64,000 nt of DNA from Taxillus chinensis (taxonomy: Eukaryota > Streptophyta > Magnoliopsida > Santalales > Loranthaceae): positions 7,680,078 through 7,744,077 of the forward strand of contig CM042088.1 of NCBI GenBank assembly GCA_023512835.1, in the 5' to 3' direction. The notes beneath the pieces were generated by a model. The model was not told the DNA's origin and searched no databases. It saw nothing but the letters and a program-made list of their open reading frames with translations. This document shows positions 1-10,360 of the stretch, one piece after another. A program made the position numbers and the translations under genes. Position 1 is the first letter of the stretch, and every line of letters begins with the position of its first letter.

Positions 1-65
1 AGGTAGTGACGCGATAGATTATAAAAATTGTTTTGACGTTGTGCTTCTTACTTCGTGTAGTAAGA

Positions 66-1345
66 ATGCCGCCGAGGAGAGTGACACGTGCGTCCGGGGC
101 AGTGGCTGATGAGTCATTTGCCCATGAGGGTCCGGGTGAGGGACCGTCCGTTGGAGGGCATGCGTTGTTGCTGGCACAGCTACGAGAAGGCATCTGGCTG
201 GAGGTACGAGAACTACGGGAGGGACTCCGGCAGGACGTTCGGGAGGAGGTGCGCCATGAGATGGCGGCACGACAGGTGGTGCCACCACCACCACCACCAC
301 CACCGGAGGAGAGCTGCCTCGTGAGCGTGAGAGTTCGCCGGGTGGTGTACCAACTCGTGCGAGAGGATGACGTGGTGACACGGTTCCGAAAGGAACAACC
401 TCCGCGATTTAAGGGGGGAAGGAGATCCCGTGGTAGGCGAGCGGTGGTTGAGGCGGATCGAGCATGTGTTCTCCTTTCTCCTGCCCCGGGAAGAGGATAA
501 GGTGCGGCCGGCAATTCGGCGGCTGGAGGGGGGATGCTTTGGAGTGGTGGACGAGTGTCGCGGGGAGCCATGTGGTGCAACTCATGCTTTGGGAGGAGTT
601 CTTGCAACTCTTCCATGATGAGTTCTTCCCGGAATCAGTGAGATGGCAGAAGAGGGAAGAATTCGGCAGCTTGAAGCAGGGATCCAGGACGGTACCTGAG
701 TATGAGCGGGAGTTCCGGAGCTTGAGTAGGTTTGCTCCTGAGACTGTGGCAAGGGAGGACCTGAAGGCCCACAAGTTCACTTTGGGCCTTAGGCCAGCCC
801 TTAGGCAGAGGGTGGCAATTCTACGCTTGAGGACCTATCGTGAGGCGTGGAGACGGCCCGTATAGCCGAGAGAGAGCCGGATGATGGGAGGTAGGTCCAT
901 CAGGGTCGCCGGTTGCGAGTGGGCCTGATCGAGATGCAGGGTCCAAGAGGCTCAAGACGGAGGAGAGGGATAGCAGTTCTTTTCGTAGTCGGGGTCAGAC
1001 ATCTGTGAACCCCGGGAGGTTCACCTTTGGCGGCGGAAGACAGGGTGGTCCATCTGGGAGTCTACCTAGCAGCTGTCACTGCTGTGGAGAGCAGGGTCAC
1101 TTCAAAGGGGAGTGCCCCAAGAAGGATTGGCGATGCAACAACTGTGGACGAGAGGGCCATTTGCGCCGGGTTTGCAGGAGTGGCAACGGGGAGCGGGGGG
1201 CATGGCATCCGGCGTGAGGAGTGATGCTAGCTTCCGTGCACCAGCCGAGAGACCGGCTCGTCGGTGGCGAGGCCAGCCGGCCAGGATCCGGTCGGACCCG
1301 ACCCCGGGGGAGGCCGGAGTGGCACGGGACCGAGGCTGGAGGAGG
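66..1345 (+). pseudogene. gag: gag of chromovirus A (frameshifted)
   Basis: Gag is the structural capsid/nucleocapsid protein that packages element RNA. The ATG at 66 begins MPPRRVTR, as in copy B. A proline run follows at about 289-303, and then the frame is lost. The retrotransposon-gag core (WLRRIEHVF..., DALEWW, FHDEFFPESV, EYEREFRSLSRFAPE) is split over two other frames between about 430 and 860. Two nucleocapsid CCHC zinc knuckles sit at 1074-1115 (CHCCGEQGHFKGEC) and 1134-1175 (CNNCGREGHLRRVC). At least three frame changes prevent translation of a full Gag. Confidence 0.88.
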
Positions 1346-4300
1346 TAACCTTAGCGGGAAGCGTCCAGGTGAGTGAGCCGACCAGTGGCACGGGCCAAGG
1401 AAGGGTGTTTGCGCTGGAGGCGACATACCAGGAGGAGGCTGAGCTACCACCCCCACCAGCTGAGGGTGGAGCAGGACCATCGGTGGTTAGAGGTACCCTC
1501 TTGATTTCCTGCACGTTAGCTTCTGTTCTTTTTGATACGGGTGCATCGTGTTCCTTCGCTGCCGAGCTTCTTATTGATGGCTTGGGGTTAGCTTGTGTGG
1601 AGGCCGCGAGGCCCCTAGTTGTGGAGTCTCCGGTGGGAGACATGATTAAGGTACGGCGTGTGTGTCGTGACTGTGTGTTAACCCTAGGAGAGGTGGAGCT
1701 GAGTTTTGACTTGCATGTAATGCCTTTGAGGATGTTTGACCTAATCTTGGGTATGGATTGGCTTATGGCTTTCCAAGCCAAGATAGACTGTTACCGGCGG
1801 CGTGTATCCTTCGTGACACCTACAGGGACCTCTTGCACCCTGCAGGGGGAGTGGGACTGTGAGGCGAGTCGGGCCGGGCCGGTGTTGGACCAGTGGGGTG
1901 CCATTACCCACAGGTTGGCAGCCCTGACCTTTGCTGAGGGGGGTAAGGTGGAAAGGAGGGTGTGGCCCACTGTTGTAGATCAATTTCAGGATGTTTTTCC
2001 TGAAGAGTTGAGGAGTTTGCCACCTAAGAGGAGTGTGGAGTTCACCATTGAGTTGGTGCCGGGGACGGGTCCGATTTCCGAAGTAGCGTATCGTATGGGG
2101 CCAGCCGAGCTGAGGGAGCTGCAGAGGCAAATCGAGGAGTTGGTGGGCCAAGGGTATATCAGACCGAGTACCTCACCTTGGGGTGCTCCGGTGCTCTTTG
2201 CTAAGAAGGCTGATGGCACACTTCGTCTCTGCATCGACTATAGGAAGCTGAATTCAGTGACTGTGAAGAATAAGTACCCGTTGCCTCGGATAGATGACCT
2301 GTTTGACCAATTGAGTGGGGCCCAGTGGTTTTCCAAAATAGATTTACGGTCGGGGTATCACCAGCTCAGGGTTAGGGAGGAGGACATCCCTAAGACGGCT
2401 TTTCGGTGCAGGTATGGGCATTATGAGTGGGTCGTGATGCCTTTCGGGCTCACTAATGCGCCGGCGGTGTTCATGCATTTGATGAACCAAGTCTTTGCCC
2501 CATACTTAGACTCGTTCGTGGTGGTGTTTATCGACGATATCTTGGTGTACTCCAAGACCGAGAAGGAGCATGTGGAGCACTTGGCAACAAGATGTTGCAA
2601 ACCTTGAGGGACCAGCCATGTTTGCTAAGTTTAGCAAGTGTGAGTTTTGGCTTCGGGAGGTTCACTTTCTTGGCCATGTGGTGTCACCGAGGGAGTTAGG
2701 GTGGACCCGGCCAAGATTGAGGCCGTGGCATCGTGGGCGAGGCCAACCAACGTTTTTGAGATCCGTAGCTTTCTTGGCTTGGCGGGGTATTATCGCCGTT
2801 TTGTAGAGGGGTTCTCCCGTTTGGCGGCTCCTATGACGGCGTTGACTAGGAAAGGAGTGAAATTTGAGTGGACGGACAAGTGCCAGCAGGCGTTTGAGAC
2901 TCTCAAAACCCGTTTGACCACTGCACCGGTGTTGAGGTTACCTCGAGAGGATATCCCATATGAGGTATACTGTGATGCGTCCAGGGTTGGTTTGGGGTGT
3001 GTGCTTATGCAGGAGCACAGTGTGGTGGCTTATGGGTCAAGGCAGCTGAAGCCTCATGAGCAGAATTATCCTACTCATGACCTTGAGTTAACGGCTGTCA
3101 TCTTCGCCCTGAAGAGTTGGCAGCATTACCTCTTGGGCGAGAAGTTTGTGGTGTTCTCAGATCACAAGAGCCTTCAGTACATCTTTACTCAGAAGGACTT
3201 GAATTTGAGGCAAAGGAGATGGGTGGAGTATTTGCAGACCTTTGACTTTACTCTTGCCTATACCCCGGGCAAGGATAATGTTGTGGCTGATGTGTTGAGC
3301 AGAAAAGGGAAATCTGAGGTGGCCGTGAGAGAGTGGAAGCTGATGGAGCAGTTGGCGATGTTGCAGCTGCATCCTGTTGTTCGTGATAGTGGGACAGTCC
3401 TGAGTCCTTTGGTGATTATGCTTGAGTTGTACCAGTGCGTCCGGGAGGAACAGTTGGGTGACATTGAGTGTGAGGTTCTCCGTGCCCGTATTGGGGCTGG
3501 GGAGCTATTTGAGGACTGGACAGAGGGTCCTGAGCATGAGTTGTCATTTCAGGGGCGGTTGGTAGTGGCTTCTTCCCTCAGGGATGAGGTGATGAGGGAG
3601 TTTCACCAATCTAGAGTTGTTGTGCATCCAGGGGGTACGAAGATGTACCATGCGCTTAGGGCACATTTTTGGTGGCCTGGTATGAAACGCGATGTAGCTG
3701 CCTTTGTTTCGCGGTGCCTCACATGTCAGCAGGTGAAGGCTGAGCATCAGCGGCCGGCGGGCATGTTACAGCCATTGCCCATAGCGGAGTGGAAGTGGGA
3801 CCACATAGCGATGGATTTTGTGATTGGTCTTCCACCCACCACGGGGAGGAAAGATATGATTTGGGTGATTGTGGATCGACTCACAAAGTCGGCCCATTTC
3901 CTGGATGTTCGCGAGCGGGACTCTATTGGGACCTTGAGTCAGCTGTACATGAATGAGATTGTGAGACTGCATGGGGTACCATCATCGGTTGTCTCTGACC
4001 GGGATTCGAGGTTCACTTCCCGTTTTTGGGCAGGTTTGCAGGAGGCTATGGGGACCAAGCTTCACTTAAGTACAGCCTTTCACCCTGAGACTGACGGCCA
4101 GACAGAGAGGACGAATCAGACGTTGGAGGACATGTTACAGGCCTGTGTGTTAGATTTTGGGGGTTCGTGGGCAACTCACCTTCCTTTGGTGGAGTTTGCC
4201 TACAATAACAGTTATCAGGCATCCATTGGAATGGCTCCTTTTGAGGCGTTGTATGGGCGGCCGTGTCGATCACCTTTGTGTTGGACCGAGGTGGGGGAGA

Positions 4301-4865
4301 CAGCTCTCTTGGGACCGCAGCTTGGTTCAAGAGGCTACCGAGAAGGTTAAGTTGATTCGTCGGCGTTTGTTATCGGCTCGAGTCGGCGAAAATCTTATGC
4401 GGATCAGCGGCGGCGACCTTTGGAGTTTTCTCTTGGTGATCATGTGTTTCTTCGTGTTTCCCACGTCGTGGACATCGACGGTTTGGGCGAGGTTCCAAGC
4501 TATCTCCGCGGTTTATTGGTCCTTCCGAGATTCCGGATCGTGTGGGGCCTGTAGCCTACCGGTTAGCGTTACCACCACCGCGGTGAGTCGAGTGCACAAC
4601 GTGTTTCACGTGTCCCAGCTTGAGGAAGTATCACCCTGACCCCACTCATGTGATCGATTGGGGGACATTGGACATTGAGGATGACATGTCCGTTGTTGAG
4701 GCCCCTATCCGTATCCTAGATCGGCGAGAGAAGCTTTTGCGTGGTCGTGCTATTCCTTTGGTTCGCGTCTTGTGGCAGCACCGTGGCATTGAGGAGGAGA
4801 CATGGGAACGTGAGTCCGTGATGCGTGAGCAAGACCCGGACTTGTTCGAGGACGAACAATCTTAA
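1346..4865 (+). pseudogene. pol: pol of chromovirus A: PR-RT-RH-INT-chromodomain (frameshifted)
   Basis: Polyprotein for replication and integration. The protease active site DTG is at 1534-1542 ([10 protein letters not shown]). Reverse transcriptase spans about 2086-2790, with catalytic FIDD at 2527-2538. RNase H starts near 2959 ([10 protein letters not shown]). Integrase has its HHCC zinc domain from about 3625, then the catalytic core with DFVIG, SDRDSRF and TDGQTER as the D,D,E residues. The chromodomain lies at about 4680-4850 (RVLWQHRGIEEETWERE), followed by the terminal FEDEQS. Frames break near 2584-2640 inside RT and again near 4310 and 4640 after integrase, so no complete polyprotein can be made. 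Copy B keeps the intact order at these sites. Confidence 0.92.
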
Positions 4866-5182
4866 GCGTGGGAGGTGGTTGTTGGCCAAGGGATAGTGAT
4901 GTGTTTTCTTGTATTAGTTGTGTACGATTTGGTGTATTTGTATTGTCTTTTAAAGACATGTGTTCTTATTTGTGATGTGTTTTGAGATGTGTATTTGTGA
5001 CATGCGGACATGTGTTATATGCATTATTGTGGTTATGGATTATGGTGGTACCTTGTTATGTGCTGTTATGTGTTGTGCGCGGTGTATGACCCATTTGGGT
5101 GTTGTGGCTCGCCGTGTGGCAAATGGGTAGCTTGTGTTTGTTTTTCCTCGTATGTCATTTCTTTTCGAGGACGAAAAGTCTT

Positions 5183-5195
5183 AAGGGGGAGAGGA
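5183..5195 (+). other. Polypurine tract of chromovirus A
   Basis: A purine-only run (AAGGGGGAGAGGA) immediately precedes the 3' LTR start TGTAATG. This is the expected primer site for plus-strand DNA synthesis. The same motif, preceded by TTCGAGGACGAAAAGTC, borders the LTRs of copies B and C. Confidence 0.9.
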
Positions 5196-5767
5196 TGTAA
5201 TGACCCGTGTGTAACCCATGTGTATGAAGTTAACCACAAACACCTTGGATGTTGGTGCACAAGTTTGAGGTAAGAGATGAGCCCAAGAGGGGACTTTTGG
5301 GAGGTGCATGTGACAAGTGATAACGTACCTTTATGCCCTAGGAAGATGCTATGCGTATACAGGCGGTTTTAAGCTGTTTTGGCTGATCTTGGAGCTCACT
5401 TTTGACCTAGTAGATGGCCTCAAACAATTGGCGTGCAAGAACAAAAGTTTCTTAGAATGAGGTTCTCTATCTACCACAGAAATTTCAGAGCATTTGGAGC
5501 TGCACGTGAATTCACCCATTTCACGTGCAAGCATATTTTTGCTTCCTAGACCTCTACAAGATGCAAGGAGGCTTGGGGTGAAGTTTGAGTGCATTTGGAG
5601 CTGCACGTCAATTGGGGAATTGGCGTTCAAACTGGCGTGCAAGCATGTTTTTGCATGGTTATCTTGGTTTTGTCATTCTAATCATCTTTTCCCAAAGGAC
5701 CATGTTCGAATTGTGAATATTTTGGTGTGTATGGATGTGGGAAGGTCATAGCTTGTTCCATCAATAC

Positions 5768-5835
5768 TACGTCGTTTTGATGCTGGGATTCACTTAATCA
5801 AAACTACGTCGTTTTGATGTTGTGTTGTCTATATA
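5768..5835 (+). promoter_or_regulatory. LTR promoter A: two ACGT palindromes and TATA box
   Basis: Two units of the form ACTACGTCGTTTTGAT lie at about 5768-5820. They carry an ACGT core of the kind bound by plant bZIP factors, and AAAAC/GTTTT arms that can pair. A TATA box (TATATAAG, 5828-5835) follows directly. A pyrimidine/GA-rich leader (GAGAGAGA, about 5892-5910) comes next. The arrangement is repeated in LTRs B and C. Transcription-factor binding is inferred only from the core motif. Confidence 0.7.
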
Positions 5836-5995
5836 AGGAGGAGAAGCCCCTCTGTTTTAGGTTTAGGGTTTGTTGCTCCACTAGCCGTCGCAGAGAGAGA
5901 GAGAGAGAGGGAAGGAGAGCTTCTGGTGGCTGCCGGAGCGTCTTGCGTGGGTGGTCGGAGCCTTGCGTGGAAGCGGGAGCAGGAGAACATACAAG

Positions 5996-6722
5996 GTAGG
6001 GGTTCTGTTCTTCCTAAATCCTCCTCTGTCCTAGGGTTCTAGGGCAGATTGTAGAGTTATATCTGTTTATATATACATATGTAATCCATATAGGTGTGAT
6101 CTCCTATATGGATGTTGGCCTTCAGTGGCATTTTGGTGTGATTCTGTTGTTACATGTTATATGTTCGATGAAATGCCTATGTGAATATAGCTGTGTGTAT
6201 ATGCCCATTACGTGTTTGGTAATATGTCTGTGTGGCTGGACTTGTGATTTAGTGTATGTATGTATGTTAGGTGTTTGTTCTATGACCTGAATGGCTGGGT
6301 TTGTGCACTTGTGAACGGGTGCACACCAAGTGTTTGGTTTTATGCTTGAGTGACCGTGGTGTGTGTTGTGTGCATGACTGTGCTATCTGGCCTGAAGAGG
6401 CGGTTAAACTACTTTGCCTAAGAGGCGGTTAAACCAGTGGCCTGAAGAGGCGGTTAAACTACTTTGCCTGAGAGGCGGTTAAATCAGTGGCCTGAAGAGG
6501 CGGTTAAACTACTTGCTTGAGATGTGTTTTGTTAGCCAGTGTGGCTGGGGCTGGGGTTACGCCCACTTGTGTGATGTTTTATTTTCCTTTTCTTAATACT
6601 GTCACGTCACTACACCTGGGCACATGCATGTAGCCGCTAGGAGCATGGGAAGGGTTGGGGAGACTTGATCCCTACTGAGCTGCGGTTGCTCACCCCTCCT
6701 ACTGTGTTTGCTTGTTTTCCAG
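5996..6722 (+). other. Possible LTR-internal leader intron (chromovirus A)
   Basis: A donor-like ACAAG|GTAGGGG lies about 160 bp after the TATA box. An acceptor-like tract (TTTGCTTGTTTTCCAG|GG) ends at 6722. A branch-point-like GCTCAC at 6688-6693 places the A 30 nt before the AG. The acceptor block CTACTGAGCT...GCTCACC is conserved in LTRs of the unrelated families D and 39,020-41,184. Splicing itself is inferred. Confidence 0.45.
6385..6520 (+). repeat. Minisatellite in LTR A
   Basis: Five imperfect copies of a unit around GCCTGAAGAGGCGGTTAAA, alternating with two spacer types. The homologous array in LTR B is four copies of a 26-bp unit, so the array has been rearranged between copies. 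Confidence 0.85.
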
Positions 6723-7020
6723 GGACTTACAGGCGTTAGGTGGATACACCAAGGTGGAAGACCATAATTATTTTATTCTCTTCCATTTATGTTTTGTTTT
6801 TTTTATGGGAATTGATGTAACCCTAGTGGGGATGGGATTGGAAAGGATTTTGCTGTAATAAACTGGTTTGGATTGCTTTTATGAACATTACTTTCTTGAA
6901 TGTGTTGTGGATGTTTAAAATGTTAAATTCTTGATTTGTATCCTAACCCCTTTGCCCTCCGTGTGGGTAAAAGGGGAGTCACGTACCGGTTTCCTCGGGT
7001 TGGAAATCCGGGGCGTGACA

Positions 7021-8927
7021 TTTATAGGCTTGTAAGGGAGTACCCGTTGGCTAGGCATTAATTGCACCTTTTATATTTCCAACAAGTCAAATGGATGTCC
7101 CGAGACTTTATTATGGCTCCCTGTTCCCGGGTCTGAAAATAACTTCTCAAATAAATAATTTTCTTGGAATTACTTAAATCTCCCATTGTATCTGGATGCA
7201 TTGTTGGGTAAGGGCTGAATGCATTTCCGGGTGTATTAGCACCGTTGGCAGTTAATTGCTATGCAGTCCCCAGGGTCAACTATGATGTCCCGAGGATTTA
7301 ATTATGGCACTTCCCTGTCCCTATGCTAAAAATAGAGTCCTAAGGCGCTGTTCGTAATTAATGCACTTGGAAAAAAGATTTTTTTTGAGTCTCGATGCAT
7401 TGGAGCCGCTTCCAGGCTGATAGAGGAACTATTTTAGAGTTATTCCAGATCATTGACCCGGTTTCACCTCCGGATTTGGGCTTATTCCATATCAACGGGC
7501 TTATTCTGTATCAGCGGGCTTATTCCAGATCATTGACCAAGTTTGACTTTCGGATCTGGGCTTATTCCGGATTAGTGGCCTCCTTATTCCGCATCAATGG
7601 GCTTAGCCCGGATTTGACCAAGTTTGATCGCCGGATTTGGGCTTATTCCACATCAATGAGCTTGGCTCGGATTTGATCAAGTTTGACCGCCGGATTTTGG
7701 CTTCTTCCACATCAATGAGCTTGGCTCGGATTTGACCAAGCTTGACCACCGGATTTGGGCTTATTCCGCATCAACGGCCTTAGCTCAGATTTGACCAAGT
7801 TTGACCGCTGGATTTGGGCTTATTCCGTATCACTGGGCTGGCTCGTATTTGACCAAGTTTGACCACCGGATTTGGACTTATTTCGCATCAACGGGCTTAG
7901 CTCGGATTTGACCAAGTTTGACCGCCGAATTTGAGCTTATTCCGCATCAATGGACTTAGCCCAGATTTGATCAAGTTTGACCGCCGGATTTGAATTTGCG
8001 TTTCCCCAAAAATGTCTATGTGTGGGTTAGCCGCCACATGGCAACTCTACTTGGGCTTCTTTAGGCCTCTCTTATTCTCACTTACTGTGTAAGGATAGTA
8101 TCTTTGCATATATACTGGCAAAAGAGAAGCAAACTGTCAATGTGAGACAAACATGCATATGAAGAACCAAAATTCGTGGAAAATAAAGCAGATTTCTAGA
8201 GCAACTTAAAAAATTCATAACTTTCTCCACAGAGCTTGGATTAGGGCCAAATTGGTCTTGTTTTTCTTGAAATGCTGTCATCTATCTCCAGAAATTGGAA
8301 TAACTCAAAAAGGATCATCCATTTAGGAGAAAATTAGGAAACACCACACAAAGGTACATGACAATGGGAGCATTCTGCCCGTCAGATTCAAAAATTCATA
8401 GTTAATTGCACAGAACTTGGATTATCCTCAAACTGGTTGGAAATAATAGATAAAGATGTTATCTAACCAATTCAATTGATTTTGTTCAATTCTAACAAGT
8501 ATTGAGGAAGGTATTGGCAAAATAGTGCGCTACATACCGGCTGTCCCACCCAAACTTGATCACTAACTTCGAAAAATCATAACTAATTGAATATAGCCTA
8601 GAATAATCTCAACCCCATTGGAAATGATAGATAAAGATGTTATCTAACCAATGCAATTGAATTTGTTAGATTATGACAAGTATTAAAGAAGTTATTGGCA
8701 AAACGATGCGTTGTGCACCGGTTGTCCAATTCAAATTCGTATGAAACTTGATAATCTCTTCATTTCTTCTTGGATCAAGTGTGGTCAAGTGTGTTGTTCT
8801 ACAAGTTTCATCCTATATGACTTAGTGCTTGCTTTGGGGCATCTAAGGTTTTCTAAAGTGGTCCTTTGTCTTGTGGTCTTTTGCCGAGTACGGTTATAAT
8901 CTCGTCCGATCAAAATGGGGTTCAACA
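7021..8927 (-). repeat. 3' LTR of the Tat-like element (portion right of insertion A)
   Basis: It matches 23,868-24,112 plus 28,298-29,579 in order and orientation, for example the CTTTTATATTTCCAACAAGTC block and the end GGTTCAACA. It lies next to the polypurine tract at 8928-8940. Its other part was displaced by chromovirus A and lies left of the window. No gene is seen in it. Confidence 0.85.
7430..7995 (-). repeat. Tandem repeats of about 70 bp in the Tat LTR
   Basis: Roughly eight diverged units containing GATTTGACCAAGTTTGACC, CGGATTTGGGCTTATTCC and GCATCAACGGGCTTAGCTC. Five related units occur in the other LTR at 28,298-28,640. Copy number differs between the two LTRs. Confidence 0.85.
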
Positions 8928-8940
8928 GCTACCCCTCTTT
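8928..8940 (-). other. Polypurine tract of the Tat-like element
   Basis: In element sense the run AAAGAGGGGTAGC directly precedes the LTR start TGTTGAACCCC. This marks the internal edge of the 3' LTR and supports the minus orientation. Confidence 0.75.
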
Positions 8941-9029
8941 GTGCATTGTTTGTATACAAATGATGTACAAAGATAACCAAATACCCATTTTGAATGGTTA
9001 GATCTCCTTGGTCTTTTCCCACAAGAGTT

Positions 9030-9860
9030 GATTCCTTGGAGTCTGGTATTGCTGTGACATCTTTGGTTTAGGGTGGTAAAATGACATCCTGGGTTAAAAT
9101 GGTCAGCTTCTAGAGCTGTCGGAAGAAAACAACATCTTGGGTTGCGACGACATCTTGGGTCGGATAGCTTTTGGGCTAAAGGGATGGCTTTCACAACCAA
9201 CGGATGAGCACGACTTATATAGCCATGCATAACAATCTCTTGGATTGACTGATATTGGCTTCTTGGGCTAGATACGAGATCTTGGGTCAAAAATAAGTGA
9301 CATCTTGGGCCAAATACGACATCTTGGGTCGAATAGCTCTCAGGCTATGAGAGTGGCTTCTTGGGTAGATACGACATCTTGGGTAGAAAATAAGTGACAT
9401 CTTGGGTCGAATAGCTCTCAGGCTATGAGAGTGGCTTCTTGGGCCGGATAGCTTCTAGGGCTATAAGAGTGTGGCTTCTTGGACTGGATAGCTTCTTGGG
9501 CTATGAAGGTGGATTCTTGGACCGGATAGCTTCTTGGGCTATGAAGGTGGCTTCTTGGACCGGATAGCTTCTTGGGTTATGAGGATGGCTTCTTGGGCCG
9601 AATAGCTTCTTGGGCTATGATGGTGGCTTCTTGGGCCGGATAGCTTCTTGGGCTATGAAGGTGGCTTCTTAGGCCGGATAGCTTCTTGGGCTACGAGAGT
9701 GTGGCTTCTTGGACCGGATAGCTTCTTGGGCTATGAAGGTGGCTTCTTGGACTGGATAGCTTCTTGAGATATGAGGGTGGCTTCTCGGGCCGGATAGCTT
9801 CTTGGGCTATGAAGGTGACTTCTTGCGCTGGATAGTGAGATAGCATCTTGGGCTTCAAAT
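9030..9860 (-). repeat. Minisatellite: GCTTCTTGGGCCGGATA family, 38-40 bp units
   Basis: More than a dozen degenerate tandem units, built from GGCTTCTTGGGCCGGATAG and CTTCTTGGGCTATGAAGG. They are preceded by a related GACATCTTGGGTCG series from about 9060. They occupy the 3' interior of the Tat-like element. The short open frames within them are repeat artefacts. Confidence 0.88.
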
Positions 9861-10355
9861 AGGTGATTTTATTATGGCTCCCTCTACGAGTTCACTCTAA
9901 GAGATCGCTCTACGAGATTACCACTAAAGAGTCATGCTTGGGCTTACGATCTAGGTCAACTAAGTTTAGTTCTTTGATTCTGAAAGGGAATTCCATTTGT
10001 CGAGGGTGAGTCCTCATCTGTATTTAGAGACAATCTTTGAAGCTTAAGTGTTGGTGGATCATGAGATGCCATTCTGAAGTGTAGTCAATCCTGCAAGTAA
10101 GAAGAGCAAACATGCTAGGATGTATGCTAATGATGCATGAAGATGTTATTTCTTTTGAGAATAATACATGAATGCATGTGAATTTGTGATCAAGTTTTGA
10201 AATCCTTTTTCCTCTGGCGAGGAATGAGACCAATGGGTGACTTGTGCCTTTTATTCTCCTTGCTGCAAGAGATCGGGATTCTGGTATCACTGTGTCGGCA
10301 CCCCCAACGGTATACTACTTTTCTTCTAGACTTGCATATTGAGTATGCTGGGAAT
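9861..10355 (-). other. Interior of the Tat-like element, no gene seen
   Basis: It contains one copy of a motif around TACGAGTTCACTCTAAGAGATC (about 9885-9920) that recurs at about 19,465-19,510 and 36,015-36,060. No coding capacity is recognised. The ATTTG target site of chromovirus B is at 10356-10360. Confidence 0.6.
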
Positions 10356-10360
10356 ATTTG
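10356..10360. other. Target-site duplication of chromovirus B, left copy (ATTTG)
   Basis: ATTTG immediately precedes the LTR start TGTCACGCCC. The identical five bases follow the other LTR at 19363-19367. A 5-bp duplication is standard for Ty3/gypsy integration and shows that B is a complete insertion. Confidence 0.95.

Larger units (their letters stand above)
1..7020 (+). mobile_element. Ty3/gypsy chromovirus A (Tekay/Del-like), 5' LTR outside window
   Basis: Plus-strand LTR retrotransposon entered between its 5' LTR and gag. The order is short leader, gag with two CCHC knuckles, protease, reverse transcriptase, RNase H, integrase, chromodomain, polypurine tract and 3' LTR. This domain order with a C-terminal chromodomain defines plant chromoviruses; Tekay/Del is the most likely clade. 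The element ends at 7020 with the LTR terminus GCGTGACA. What follows is the LTR of the Tat element, so A inserted into that LTR; the following TTTAT is the expected right half of its target duplication (the left half is outside). Several frameshifts make this copy non-coding. Confidence 0.93.
5196..7020 (+). repeat. 3' LTR of chromovirus A (1825 bp)
   Basis: It begins TGTAATGACC right after the polypurine tract and ends GGGGCGTGACA at 7020 (TG...CA). It is homologous, in opposite orientation, to the 1722-bp LTRs of copy B, with divergent U3 detail. It contains two palindromic ACGT promoter units, a TATA box, a GA-rich leader, a minisatellite and a possible LTR-internal intron (5996-6722). 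Confidence 0.92.

Noticed and set aside
213..398. Poly-Trp, poly-His or poly-Val stretches opposite or beside gag
   Set aside because: Other-frame readings of the CCA-rich proline run in gag.
5849..5875. Telomere-like TTTAGGGTTT / CCCTAAACC runs in LTR leaders (also at 11,540, 18,820 and 25,310)
   Set aside because: Only one or two units, always at the same place just after the LTR TATA box; this is leader sequence, not interstitial telomere.
9030..9860. Regularly spaced repeats that might suggest a CRISPR array
   Set aside because: Units are contiguous and degenerate with no unique spacers, in a plant retrotransposon; it is a minisatellite.
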